Below, in pieces: positions 32,815-44,656 of a stretch of 64,000 nt of DNA. Made by a program: the position numbers and the translations under genes. The notes under the pieces are model-generated. The model was not told where the DNA came from and did no database searches. It worked only from the letters and a program-made list of their open reading frames with translations. Each line of letters starts with the position of its first letter. Positions within the stretch are counted from its first letter, which is position 1. This DNA comes from Parus major (lineage: Eukaryota; Chordata; Aves; Passeriformes; Paridae), in the NCBI RefSeq assembly GCF_001522545.3, contig NC_031771.1, forward strand, positions 161,901 through 225,900, read 5' to 3'.

Positions 32815-34323
32815 TGTAGTGGTTTAGATTTGCTAATTTCATATTTCCCAGCCAACGCACCAAATAAATGTTGTGGCTTTAAAGCAGTAACTAAAAAATT
32901 ACTTATTTCTTGCTGTGAGATATGGATTAGAACAAGAGCAAAACAGGCTTAAAACTTAAAAGGAAATAAAGAAAGTTTATTAACAAAACTACAAGAACAC
33001 CAGAATAAACTTCCAGAAAAACCCTTTTATTCCCCACTACCCACCATTCCTTTGTTCACATGACAACATAGAGACAAAAAAACTTTGGAACTTTGGTGTT
33101 TAAAACAGTCCCAATTCCTGCTAGAGTCTTTTCATCAGTCTTTGTAGAGAAACAGAAGTCTTCTTCTGCTAATCTATGGAGTTTTTCACAAGAAAACTAT
33201 TTCTGTTATAGTTTTCTATTTCTCTGATGCCAGCTGCCTGGAAATTCTGTCATCAGATTTTCTCCTCCCATTTCACATCACTCTGAGTTGTGTATGGCTC
33301 AATGAGTCTAGGCATGTCATTTTTAAGGATGAGTTATTCAAAGGCAAAAGTTTTCTTCATCTGTCTCTGTGAGCTTCCCTGGAAAACAGAAGTTTTCTCT
33401 TTGCCTCTACAACGGCCCCAAATCTTCAACTATTACTTCTCTCCTTCTGTTCCAGCACCTCACTGTATCATAATTACTCCACCTTCTGCTCAAAATCCAC
33501 ACTTTGAACACTCCATTCCTCCCAATATACTCTGTCATGAATTAAAGGAGTTTTTTTCAGAACATTATTGTCCATCTCCATAGCTTTAACAGAAAAATAT
33601 TTCAGCTTATAAAGAATCTCCTTATTCTCTACCTCTTCTGAAGCTTAATTCTTTTCTTTACTGTCTCTAATAGTTTATAAAGTCTCTTTACATGTTGATT
33701 ACTCTCTTTTTCTTTCTCTGGAAAAAAGTATTAATCTGCAAATCTCATCTGGGTAATGAAAGGGTTAAAATCTTGCCCAGGCTTTGTAGATGGTTCTGTT
33801 ATCTCTGCCAGAGCAGGAGCTGGAGCTGTCTGCGATGGAAGATTCTTCATGGCTGCTCTGGAGAGTGTGGTCACTGTCTCAGCCCGCCGCAGGTCAAGAG
33901 CTTTTTCCTTTCCTTACTCGGTAGTCTCTGGTGAATTCAGCCACAGCAAAAACTGCAGCTGAGCCAGGGACCGGCCTGGCCCGGCCAGAGCCCGGGGCAA
34001 GCCCCACAGGCCCCATCTCCCGGCCGGGAGCCGCTGGGGCCCAGCCCAGCCCCTGCCCGGGCCGCATGGCCTGGACAGGGGAACAGGAGGCCAGCTGAAG
34101 CTTTATTACCTTTCACAGCCAGAAACAAAGAGACAAAGAAATTCCCAGGCTTAGGTCTTAAGGTGGTGTTCACTGGTTGATCTCACTTTTCAATGGTCAA
34201 AACTGCTGTCAATTCTTAGAAATGACTGATAATTGGTCAGGAGGAAAGATTCCCATCAGTCACCAGAAGCTTCAACTTCCTTATCTCTCAAAACTATCTT
34301 AAAGGTAAAGTCACCCCATGACA
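32815..34323 (-). repeat. Solo LTR, 1.3-1.5 kb family, copy A
   Basis: 1509 bp from TGTAGTGGTTTAG to CCCCATGACA with perfect 5-bp duplications ACAGC at 32810-32814 and 34324-34328. Complement of AATAAA near 32974 gives minus orientation. About 55 bp at its left end (before TGTGGCTTTAAAGCAG) are absent from copy C. A GC-rich stretch near 33950-34090 is likely the promoter region. Confidence 0.9.
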
Positions 34324-34328
34324 ACAGC

Positions 34329-36014
34329 CTAATAAATCACAGTAATATCTGAACAGAAAAAAATATCCTGAAAAGGTAATTCAATAGATAAAAGTAAAAA
34401 TAATTATATGCTGGCTTAGACTAAAGCTGATTCAAGTCTTTTTACAGAAATGATCACCTAATTCAAGACATTTCTACTAGGAAAAAATATAAAAATGTGA
34501 AGTACAGTGAACAGAACAGTGTATTCTAAATGTAATTGTGTTGTCTGTCTGACAAAAATATGTTTAAATCCTTTTGAAATATTAAAGGACCATCTAAGGA
34601 TATTCTCTGATGGCTTCAGTAGTGGCTGATCTCTTCAAACTCATAATGAGTTGGAGAAATTGGGAAGCTGAATCCATAGGACTAGTTTTTCTGAGAAATG
34701 AGCAAGAAAGATAGAACAATCGAAGTTCATTAAAGTTAAAAGATAGTTTTGTTTTCTGGATGCTGTTAGAGCTTAAAAGGAGTGTTTGAGCTTCAAAATA
34801 CTGAAGAGATTTGACAGCTTAGAATGGAGTAAGCTAAATTAGTTGTAAAAATTATTTCTTTTGGGAGTAACACTGATCTATGAATATTAATGGTTCAGCT
34901 TAGCATACATTAGAATTCTGCTGAAGGCATCCACAAGGAGCTCTGTAGGTGCTCTTCTTTACATGTCCACCCATGAAACATAATTTTGTTTCAAGGGAGG
35001 AAAAACATAACAAAGAATCCTCTTTTACTTGTCTGTGAATCAGTTGACTCATATTCTTATATGTGTATGGAAGTATATGTATACTTCCAGCTGTACAATA
35101 TGTACAATATTCCTTCTGACTCTTTGGGAGCTGAGATGCTTTTCTGTGGGAGTCCCAGGGCTGGCATTTGTGATAAATAGGCTTGATATGTGTTGCTGTT
35201 ATGCCTTCTTGAGTGGACACAAGAGAAAAAGCACTCACTGCCAAACACCTGTAATCTCTATATTCACACCAAAGGAGCTTCTGCTGATAACATATGCACA
35301 AGCTATAGTATTAGCCTCTCCTTTAAACTTAGAAGGAAAAGAGCCAAGAATAAAACTAAGGTTCTGGGTATGCTCCAAAACATATGATAATCTTAGTTCT
35401 TCCCAAGGACAAGCAATGAGTGGAGTGACCACAAAGGAAGTGAGAGGCTCTCAAAAAGACATGCTTGTTTGGCAGATAATTGTGGGATTGGCTGGAATGC
35501 CATTGCTGCTGGCAATGGTAATGCAGAGCTCTCTGTGGTCAGGATCTTGGACAGGTCTGAGGACCAGCTGCTACTTAAAAGAAACAAATTTTTTTGTCAG
35601 AAACCTGGGATATATTATGAAGTATCAACAACAGCTGGCAGCTCCAAAAGGGCAAGTGAGCTGTGTGATGAGCATGACCTCTGGCCATTATAACAGTAAC
35701 AAGGGGCCTGAAATTGAATCAGCACCATGATAACACTCAGAGACAATGACTTGGATCAGCCTCGGTTCAGCAATTGCCCAGCAAGCTCATGGTCCTGAGG
35801 CATGATCCAGAAAGTCAATTCAGTGTGCAAGGGTCAGTATAAGGCGGTATGAGATCTGACAGTGTCAGGATTGAAGGGCAAGACGTTTAGCTTTCAAGCT
35901 TCACCAAAGGGGAAGGCAGGGAATCCTGCACTGAGGCTCCTTGTTGCTCCTCCATCTTGGCAACCAGATGTCTCTGAGAGTTGGAAGCTAAACTCCCAGA
36001 GCCAGTAGGGCTTG
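34329..36014. other. Intergenic sequence with an unexplained 233-codon open frame
   Basis: A plus-strand frame is open from 35029 to 35730. It has no recognisable domain, and another frame (35469-35693) is also open across the same bases. It could be chance, a decayed element or a processed fragment; I do not annotate it as a gene. Confidence 0.4.
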
Positions 36015-36535
36015 GAATCAGAATCACAGAATAGTTTGGGTTGGAAGAGACCTTTACAGGTGAGCTAGTCCAACCTTCCTACAATAAGCAAGAGCACCTC
36101 TGATTAGATCAGGTTGCTCTCAGCCCTGTCCAACCTGATCTTGAATACTTCCAGGGAGAGGGCATCTACTACCTCTCTGGACAACCTGTTCCTGTGTTTC
36201 ACTGCCTTCATCATAAAAATTTCTTCCTTGAGTCTAGTCTGAACCTAACATCTTGTAGTTTAAAGCCATTAGCCCTTGTCTAATCCCTACAGGCTCCATT
36301 TTTCTTATAAGCTCTTTTTAAGTATTGAAAGGTCACAATATCATCTCCCTGGTGCCTTCTCTTCCCTAGGTTAAACACTCCCTAATCTCTCAGCCTTTTC
36401 CCACAGGAAATCCTCTGATAATTTGTTCTGGCCCTCTGGACCTGTTTCAACAGGTCCATAGCTTTCCTCTGCTTAGGATCCCAGAGCTTGATGCAGCACT
36501 GCATGTAGAGTCAGAGAGGAGCAGTGGAGCAGACT
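36015..36535 (-). mobile_element. CR1 LINE fragment, about 520 bp
   Basis: Left end CAGAATCACAGAATAGTTTGG is the complement of the CR1 terminus. Continues through the coding tail (complement of CAACCTGTTCCTGTGTTTCAC and GGCCCTCTGGACCTGTTTCA). The second-longest CR1 piece here. Confidence 0.88.
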
Positions 36536-39500
36536 ATTATAGCCATTAGTTTGAATGGCTAAGAAATGGATGTGTTGGTTTGTGGGAAACAGAAAAATGG
36601 AAAATCCTACTGACACTGATGGGTTTAATTTACAGGTGTGTGTGTGTGTGTATCAGATCTATCAGTTTATTGGCTGAAAGACACACACAGTGCAGAAAAA
36701 TTAAGCAAAGGTGATAGGTTATTAAGTAGAAACAAGTTTCATGTTAACTCTCTATTGGACCAAAATTTTATATATTGCTGTGTGAAGAGAAAACCCGTGA
36801 CTACCTTTGAGCTATGGCTGACTTGGTCCTTCTCTCCAAATCTCACATCTTCAAGACTGATATCTTATCTGGCTTATTTGAGCAATAAATCATCTTAAAT
36901 AACATGGTGGTTCCATCACTTGTTTTTCTTCTCAGCATTGTTTGTGCTTACTTGTTGATATAGGAAATGGTAGTCTTTACCTCACCTCACTACACAACAG
37001 GTGTAGCATATGTACCTATATATATATATATATATTATATATATATATAAAATGCACATGTGAGATACACTGAAAAGAATCCTTGTTTGGATATATTTTT
37101 TATTGTTTGTGGCCATACATCGAAATGCGTTAGTAATATTCTGGCTAAACATCAATGTGCTTTCTGATCTGCTTTTTTAAAATTTTTGTTTTATTTTGGT
37201 GAGTTCAATCAGCATGAGAAGGGTTGCACAAGAAATAATCTAAATGAAAGTAAAATAGGTGCAAGACTGGCAATGTAGGAAAAAGGAATGCAGCCCCTCC
37301 GCCCAAAAAACCTAATGATGTGGTGCAGATGGTCACAGCAATGTTTGTAAATCATAGCAGGCTGATTATGTGTTCCAGTTTCCTATGTAGACAGGTGTCA
37401 TTCCAAACCTCTTCTCACTCTGAATTCTGCCTCTCTATCTGATCTTAATCAAAAGTGAGTCATGACTCATATGTATTAGTCATGTAGCTTTGCATAAAGT
37501 GTGGTTATGTACATATATGGTGTGTGAAACACGAGGATTAATTTATGGCAAGGCAGAACTTTTATGATGGAGGGATTCCTTTGCAAAAGGGACATTGTTA
37601 CCCTATGATGAGTTACTAGCCTTTTAAAGGCTTAGGCAGTTCTAGGGACAGTCATTAACAATCTGTCTGGGCAAGGAGAAGTTTGGAGGAGACACAGGAA
37701 ATATTGGCATATTCAAAGCAAGGGATAGTGCTGGGTTGCTTGAGAAAAGGAAGGTTTCAGCCCTTCCTAACTTCATTATACTCTCCTGGAGAGAAAGTGG
37801 GAACACCTGATGTTTATACCTGAGGATTGTCAAAGTGCAATAGGGTCAATAAAAGACAAACGGTCTGTCAACCTCTCTCTGTAAAGGTTTTATGATAAAA
37901 CTGAGAATTGTATGCCAAGCTTATTAGAGTTAATTGATCTGCAGAGTATGCAGAGGTAACTCTTTTATCTGTGCTGAAGACTCAGAGGATAGAAAGGTGT
38001 TTTTATTGGAGGACAGGGACTGGGACCAGGAATGAATGGACAGAGACCCAGAAGATGATAACCACACTCTAATTGCAGAACTGGTTTAAGAGCTGATGGT
38101 GAAGGAATCTGGAAGGGTAAAACCAGCTTCCCCCAGTGCATAAAGTGAGATATGTAGCAGCGCACTCCAAACTCAGAAATCCAGAGAGTCTGGGGCAGCA
38201 ATACTACAGGGGAAAAAATCAATTTAAAATAAGTAAGAGTTTTATATTTGTCTGGTTTCATAGTGGTTTTGCTCTGTCAGTTTCAGTTATAAAGTCAAGG
38301 ACTAAAGAGGATATTCGAGCTGATAAACATCCTGTTATGAAATTTATTAAGTACAGCTAGTACTATTTCATCCAGAAGTACTTCTGCTTACTGTGAAGCA
38401 ATTACATTCTATGCCCTCTGTCTCTCTCTGTTTCCAATCTTTTCATTTCTCTGTTTCTCTCTCTTTTCATTTCCAATAAACATCAGAGTAGTTTGCTAAC
38501 ATTTTTCTTAACTTAATGTGTGAGCTACAGTTGGGAATTGCATCTTAATATGATTTTAATTGTGTTCACATAACTGAAAGTGTTTAGCAACCCTCAGCAC
38601 CTGAGAAATATGGGAATAAAAGGGGGGTACTGTGTGATTATTCCAACACCTCTATTTTTTTACATTTCTTTTTATTTCCTGTTTTCTTTTGTAAAATCCT
38701 AAACTCTCATAAAAGTCTGAATATATTAACTATTTGGATACTAAGAAAAAAATATTATCAGTTTTTATCAAAAGCGTATAATGTTTTAATTGCAGGCAAG
38801 AAAGCATAGCTGGAAACACCAGCCAGTGTAGAGCTATCAGAACACTTTTCTGTCTCTTAATTGTTGGCTTTGAGCTGACCACCAAAGATGACAAAACTCA
38901 GGAATCATTTTAGGGAGTTGCTGATGCTGAAAGTAAGATACCAAACATCTGTTTCTGACTCGTTAAGTTACAAGCTACCTTGATATGGGGAGAAAGGTGT
39001 TTAATTTTTATATTCTTTCCTACAGCTTAAAGATGTTTATTTTTTATATTCTTTCCTATAGATTTAGCATGAGGTTTTACTGAGTCCCTCTTCTTTTTTT
39101 TTTCTTTTTTTTTCTTTTTTATGCCTGGTACCTACCCATACAAAAAGCAGTCTTTCAAATCTGATATTTTCTATTTAGATCTGCCAAACTGAAAGCTAAG
39201 TGGTGCTTTCACACTCACTGACCACCCTTCCATCAAAGAGGACCCTCCTCCAATACTCCTTTTTTCTTTCCTGCAATTTTACTGTCTAAGAGTGCTAAGT
39301 CAGTTTATTGCAGGACACGGGATCTTGATGTATGTCCTCCAAAGTACCAGTAACATATGCTAGCTGGGACAGATTGTTCTTGAGGGACATCTCAGTGAAG
39401 AAACCCAGCCACTGTCAGGCCTGCGAGCCCTGAGGGTGCCTCCAGACCTCTTGAGGGATGTCTGGGCTGCACATCAGTTTTACATGCAGAGATGTAAGGG

Positions 39501-40750
39501 ATACGACTCTGAGGGCTTTATCCATCTTGAGTCGTCCAGCTGTAAGAGCCAAAATACCTGTGGTGACATTTTGAATTCCTGTGTCCTTTTGGCATTGAAA
39601 AACACCTTCTCTTTTCAGCGTATTCAAGGTATAACAAGATTGTGCTATTTTCACATTTCCTAATTTTTGTTTCCCCGTCCCATTTAGTTAAGTCCCATTG
39701 CGTTTCTGATTCTCCTCTACCTTCTGTTAGCGTGTTAAAGGGGTGACCCTTCTCTCATTAGAGGTCTATTCTCCTGAAAGTCATATGTGGTAGAAAGGCT
39801 TTCTTACTCAGCTGCAGAGGGAGAAAAATGGGAGTCTTCTGTCAGAGATTTGTGTGCTTTCTATTAGACTATATCTCCTAAACATCCTTGTACAAACTGC
39901 TGGATATCTAACATGTGTCCATGTCCTTAAGCTCTAAATGTGGCTCACAGTATTAGACAAATCTCAATTTGCTTGCTGTTGAAATAGTAAACATTTTTGT
40001 TCCTTTTTTTTGTTGTGCTCAGAATAAAGAAAATTGTGTCCCTAAAATGCAAATCTTGCTTTTCCTTTTCTTCATATGACAACTTTAACAGGCTTATGCC
40101 TGTTCGAGTGCCTGTAGCTTGTTTGAAAGAACAAGAAACATCTGCTCTCCACTAATATAACGAAGTCTTATGTAATGGTAGGTTTTACAGCATACATCAA
40201 AGGATATCCACTAAATTTGTGGAGGTTGATTATTTTCTGTGGGGGACAATATTGTCCCTTAATTAGGTTTTTCAAATGTAAATTCAGTATGAAATATTTT
40301 AAGGATAGAACATTTATTTGTGGCATAATGTTTCAGTGTCAAGAAATCTGAGTCTTTAATCTACATATGTTTTGATTTCTTGCTATCAGAAGCAGCTACT
40401 TGCAAAGCAATAGTTTTTTATTTTTTTTTTCCTTCTTTTATTTCTCCCTTTTAACACTAGCCATATCTACTCTAAACTTATACCTGGTGCCTGTCCTGTC
40501 TCTTACCACTGAGGAATGACTGTTTGAGTGGGAACAAAACCACTTTGGCATGTGGGTGAAAATTCAAGGATGCCAAACAACCAGTTCCTGCAGTAACTTT
40601 GAATGCTAATGCACCATTCACATCCTGTAGTGTCAGAATAACAGCCTATTCACAGCTCCAGGTCATTAGAACAGAAGGGAGAGAGCAGAACATGTGGTCA
40701 CATTAATAAACCTGAAGATTGTGCTGTTAGTTTTCATCCTGTTAAAATAG
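36536..40750. other. Intergenic sequence with simple repeats
   Basis: No gene seen. Contains (GT)n at 36636-36652, (TA)n at 37016-37049 and a tandem duplication of about 30 bp at 38998-39061 (TTTTATATTCTTTCCTA units). Confidence 0.5.
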
Positions 40751-40755
40751 TTAAG

Positions 40756-42086
40756 TGTCCTGGGGTGACTTTATGATACTGGTATCCCCAATGGCCTGGT
40801 TTATGTTATATATTCAGTTCTGCACCTTTAAGACTGGCTTTAAGAGCTAGGAAAGTTGAAACTGCTGGACGCTGATGGAAGTTTTTTTCTCCTGGCCAAT
40901 AACTAGCCATTTCTGAGAACTGACAGTGGTTCTGACCATTGAAAAGTGAGATCAACCAGAAAATACCACCTTAAGACCTAAGCCCGGGAATTTTTTGCCT
41001 CTTTGGTTTCCGGCTTCTGATGAAGTAACGGGGCTCCAGCTCAGCCTCCACCCCCCCCACCAGGCTGGACAAGGCCGCGGAGGAGGCGGGGCGGGGGGAG
41101 AGCAGGCCCAGGCCGGGCCAGGACGGTTCCTGTCTCGGCTGCAGTTTCTGCTGCTGAACTAAAACCTGACACCATGAACACCTGCAGCTTGAGCAAGACT
41201 TTAACCCTTTCACTACCCAGATGAGACTTGCAGAGTAATTTTTTTTTTCCAGAGAGAGGGGAAGAGAGAGAGTGATCAACATGTAAAGAGACACCATAAA
41301 CTATCAAAGACAGTGAAGAAAGGAATTAAGATTCAGACTGGGAGAGAAATAAGGAGATGCTTTAATAAGCTGAAATATTTTTTTGTTAAAGCTATGGAGA
41401 TGGACAAAAGTGTTCTGAAAAAACTCCTTTAATTCATGACAGTATATTGGGAGGAATGGAGTATTTCAAAGTATGGATTTAAGCAAATGGTGAAGTAGTT
41501 ATGATCTTATGAGATGCTGGAACAGAAAAAGAGAGAAGTAATAGTTGAAGATTTGTGGCTTTTAAGAGGCAAAAAGGAAACTTCTGTTTCCAGAGAGGGT
41601 CACAAAGACAGAGGGAGAGAACTTTGGCCTTTGAATAACTCATCCTTAAAATGACTTCCCTAGTCTCATTGACACATAACACACCTCATAGTGATGTGAA
41701 ATGGGAGGAGAGAACTGATGGCAGAATTTCTAGGCAGCTGGCATCAGAGAAATAGAAAGCCATGAAAAAAATGGTTTTCTTGTGAAAAACTCCATAGGTT
41801 AGCAGAAGACTGATGAAAAGACTATAGCAAAATTGAGACTGTTTTAACCATCAGGGTTTTTTTGTCTCTATGTTGTCATGTGAACAAGGGAATGGTTGGG
41901 TAGTGGGGAAAAAAGGTTGCTGGAAGTATTATTCTGGTTTCTTATTCTTGTAGTTTTTGTTAATAAACTTTCTTTGTTCCTTTTAAGTTTTAAGCCTGTT
42001 TTGCTCTTGTTCTAATCCATATCTCACAGCAAGAGATAAGTAAGTTTTCTAGTGATTTTTTTAGCTAATATTTTAAAACCATGACA
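40756..42086 (+). repeat. Solo LTR, same family, copy B (plus orientation)
   Basis: 1331 bp from TGTCCTGGGGTGAC to AAACCATGACA with perfect duplications TTAAG at 40751-40755 and 42087-42091. AATAAA at 41962-41967 leaves a U5-like tail of about 120 bp. Reverse complement of copies A and C. Confidence 0.93.
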
Positions 42087-42091
42087 TTAAG

Positions 42092-43376
42092 AAAATAGAA
42101 TAAATTGTCTAGCATCTAAATTAGGGAATCAAGTCATATAATGCATAGAAGAAAATAATGCATTTTTAAATGCATTAAGCAGCTCTGTGTATGTCCAATT
42201 GCTGAGGAACTTTGAAAGAAATACAAAATACATTATTTTTCCGGGATTTTACAAATTGCTTGTTTAGCTGTAGCAGTGAGATTTTGTAGCTTATGGAGTC
42301 ATCTTCAAAACCCATCCATAACACTGTCCCACTCCTAGTGATCAGCTTTTGCATGGGCAGATCCTGAGAATTGAAGAAGAGGAAACAGTCTATCCAGTCC
42401 TCCTCAGTTGCTTTCCAGAGTGGCCTGTGTGAAGAACCAGGTATGCAGTGGAAGAGTTCTGTAGTTGCTGCATTAGTTCCATATAATTTTTCAAAGGAAG
42501 ATTTTGAAGTGAAAGAAATTACATAGAAGATAAGTTGCTATATGAAAAGAAACAGTTCAGCTGGCTCATGTCCATGTCCTCCACATCATGCAGTTCTTTA
42601 GGGGATACGAGCTTATAACTTGTGAGTACACAGTACCCCCTTCCCCAGTGAACTGTACATTGCTGGCATTTATACGCTGTACTCTGTGAGGATTTGCTTC
42701 CTTTGTTTTGCAAGGAAAACCTGAGACCTTGAGGGATGACAGCATCCATCCTCTTCTTTCTTAGTAATTCCTTTTCATGCAGAGCAATTGAACTTCTTGG
42801 TATGGGCTTGGGGTAAGGTAGTTTTAACTCAGAGGAAAAAAAATTGGAAGGGAAAAACCCTTTATCATCTAGGACTTGTTATCATGGCCAGAATTGCATA
42901 TGAGTCTTTGTACCTGGTGTTTTCTCTTGGCTATCTTCAGGCTTTCAAAAACATTTAACGAAAAGGAAACACTAGGCTCAAGGGCTGAGATGGACTATAG
43001 GACAGTTGAATAGTACTCAGACTTAACAAATTAAGCTAGATTTTATGGATAAAGGTCGTTGACACTTTTGGGACATAATTGTTTAGGATTTGATTTACAG
43101 TTTCAGCTATGTGGCCTGGGTTTTATTTAACTTTCATTCTAGGCACTTATTGAAATTTGTTTATGACAGAGATTTTTCTAATCACAGTTTAGTTTTGTTA
43201 CCAGGGCATAAGGAGTGAATGACAATTCCTGGCCTTCTTCACCTTTAAACTTAGAATTTTTAGTGATGACCTCCTGTTGCAGCTCCTTCATCCAAGTTTC
43301 CTGTTACATTTTTTCCGTGTGCATGTTTTTTTCAATTTGGAAGAAGGGTATACTTCAGATTAAGAAACAGAACTGA
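42092..43376. other. Spacer between inverted LTR copies B and C
   Basis: 1.3 kb of AT-rich sequence with no gene or repeat recognised. Confidence 0.5.
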
Positions 43377-43381
43377 AAAAG

Positions 43382-44651
43382 TGTCGTGGTTTTAAACCAG
43401 TAACTAAAGAAATTACTTATTTCTTGTTGTGAGATATGGATTAAAACAAGAGCAAAACAGGCTTAAAACTTAAAAGGAATAAAGACAGTTTATTAACAAA
43501 CTACAAGAATAAGAACACTAGAGTAAATTTCCAGAAAACCCCTTCTTTTACATTTTTGACCATTTCTTTGTACACATGACATGATAACATAGAGACAAAT
43601 AACTTTAGAACTTTGGTGGCTAAAAACAGTTTAAATTTTTGTTAGAGTCTTTTCATCAGTCTTTGTAGAGAAACAGAAGTCTCTTTCTGCCAATCTATGG
43701 AGTTCCTCACGAGAAAACTATTTTTGTCATAGTTTTCTATTTCTCTAATGCCAGCTGCCCGGAAATCTGTCATTAGATCTTCTCCTCCCATCTCACATCT
43801 GTGCGAGGTGTGCATGGGTCACTAAAGTCTTGGGATTTCATTTTTAAGGATGAGTTATTCAAAGGCAGAAGTCCTCTTCATCTGTTTCTGTGAGCTCTCC
43901 TGGAAAACAGTTTCTCTTTGTCCCCAAGGCCTCAAAATCTTCACTCTACTTGATTCCAGCAACTCACAGTCTCAAGCACTTTCTCTTTTGCTCAAAACCC
44001 ACACTTTGAATACTCTATTCCTCCCAATACTCTTATCATGAATTAAAGGAGTCTCTTATATGATTATTGTCCATCTCCATAGCTTTAACAAAAAGATATT
44101 TCAGCTATTAAGCATCTTCTTATTCTCTCTCTCTTATTTAAAACTTAACTCTTTTCCTCACTGTTGCATTGGTGGTTCTATGATGTTTTCTTTATGTTAA
44201 TTGTCTCTCTCTCTCTCTGTCGTTCTGAGAGAAGGAGTAATCTGTATGTTTACTCAAGGTAGTAAAAGAATTAGAGGCTTAAAAAGCTACAAGAATTCAT
44301 AGTATCAGGTTTCAGTCTAGCAGCAACAACTACAAACTAAGCTCGCTGACCAACGCTGCTTCTCCCCCCCCCGCCTCCACCCCGTGGCCTTGTCGGCCTG
44401 GAGGGGGGGGGAGAGGCCAAAACAGCCTTGTTACCTTGCCAAGAGCCGGAAGCGAAAGAGAGCGAGAGAACACTGTCTGTACTTCTTAAGGGGGTGTTTA
44501 CAAGTTGAATTCACTTTTTAATGGTCAGATCTGCTGTCAATTCTTGGAAATGACTGATAATTGGTCAGGAAGAAGAACTCCCATCAGCCATCACCACCTT
44601 CAACTTCCCCTCTTTCCTCAGCTGCCTTAAAGGTAAAGCCACCCCATGACA
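43382..44651 (-). repeat. Solo LTR, same family, copy C (minus orientation)
   Basis: 1270 bp from TGTCGTGGTTTTAAACCAG to CCCCATGACA with duplications AAAAG at 43377-43381 and 44652-44656. Includes a CT microsatellite (44203-44218). Confidence 0.92.
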
Positions 44652-44656
44652 AAAAG

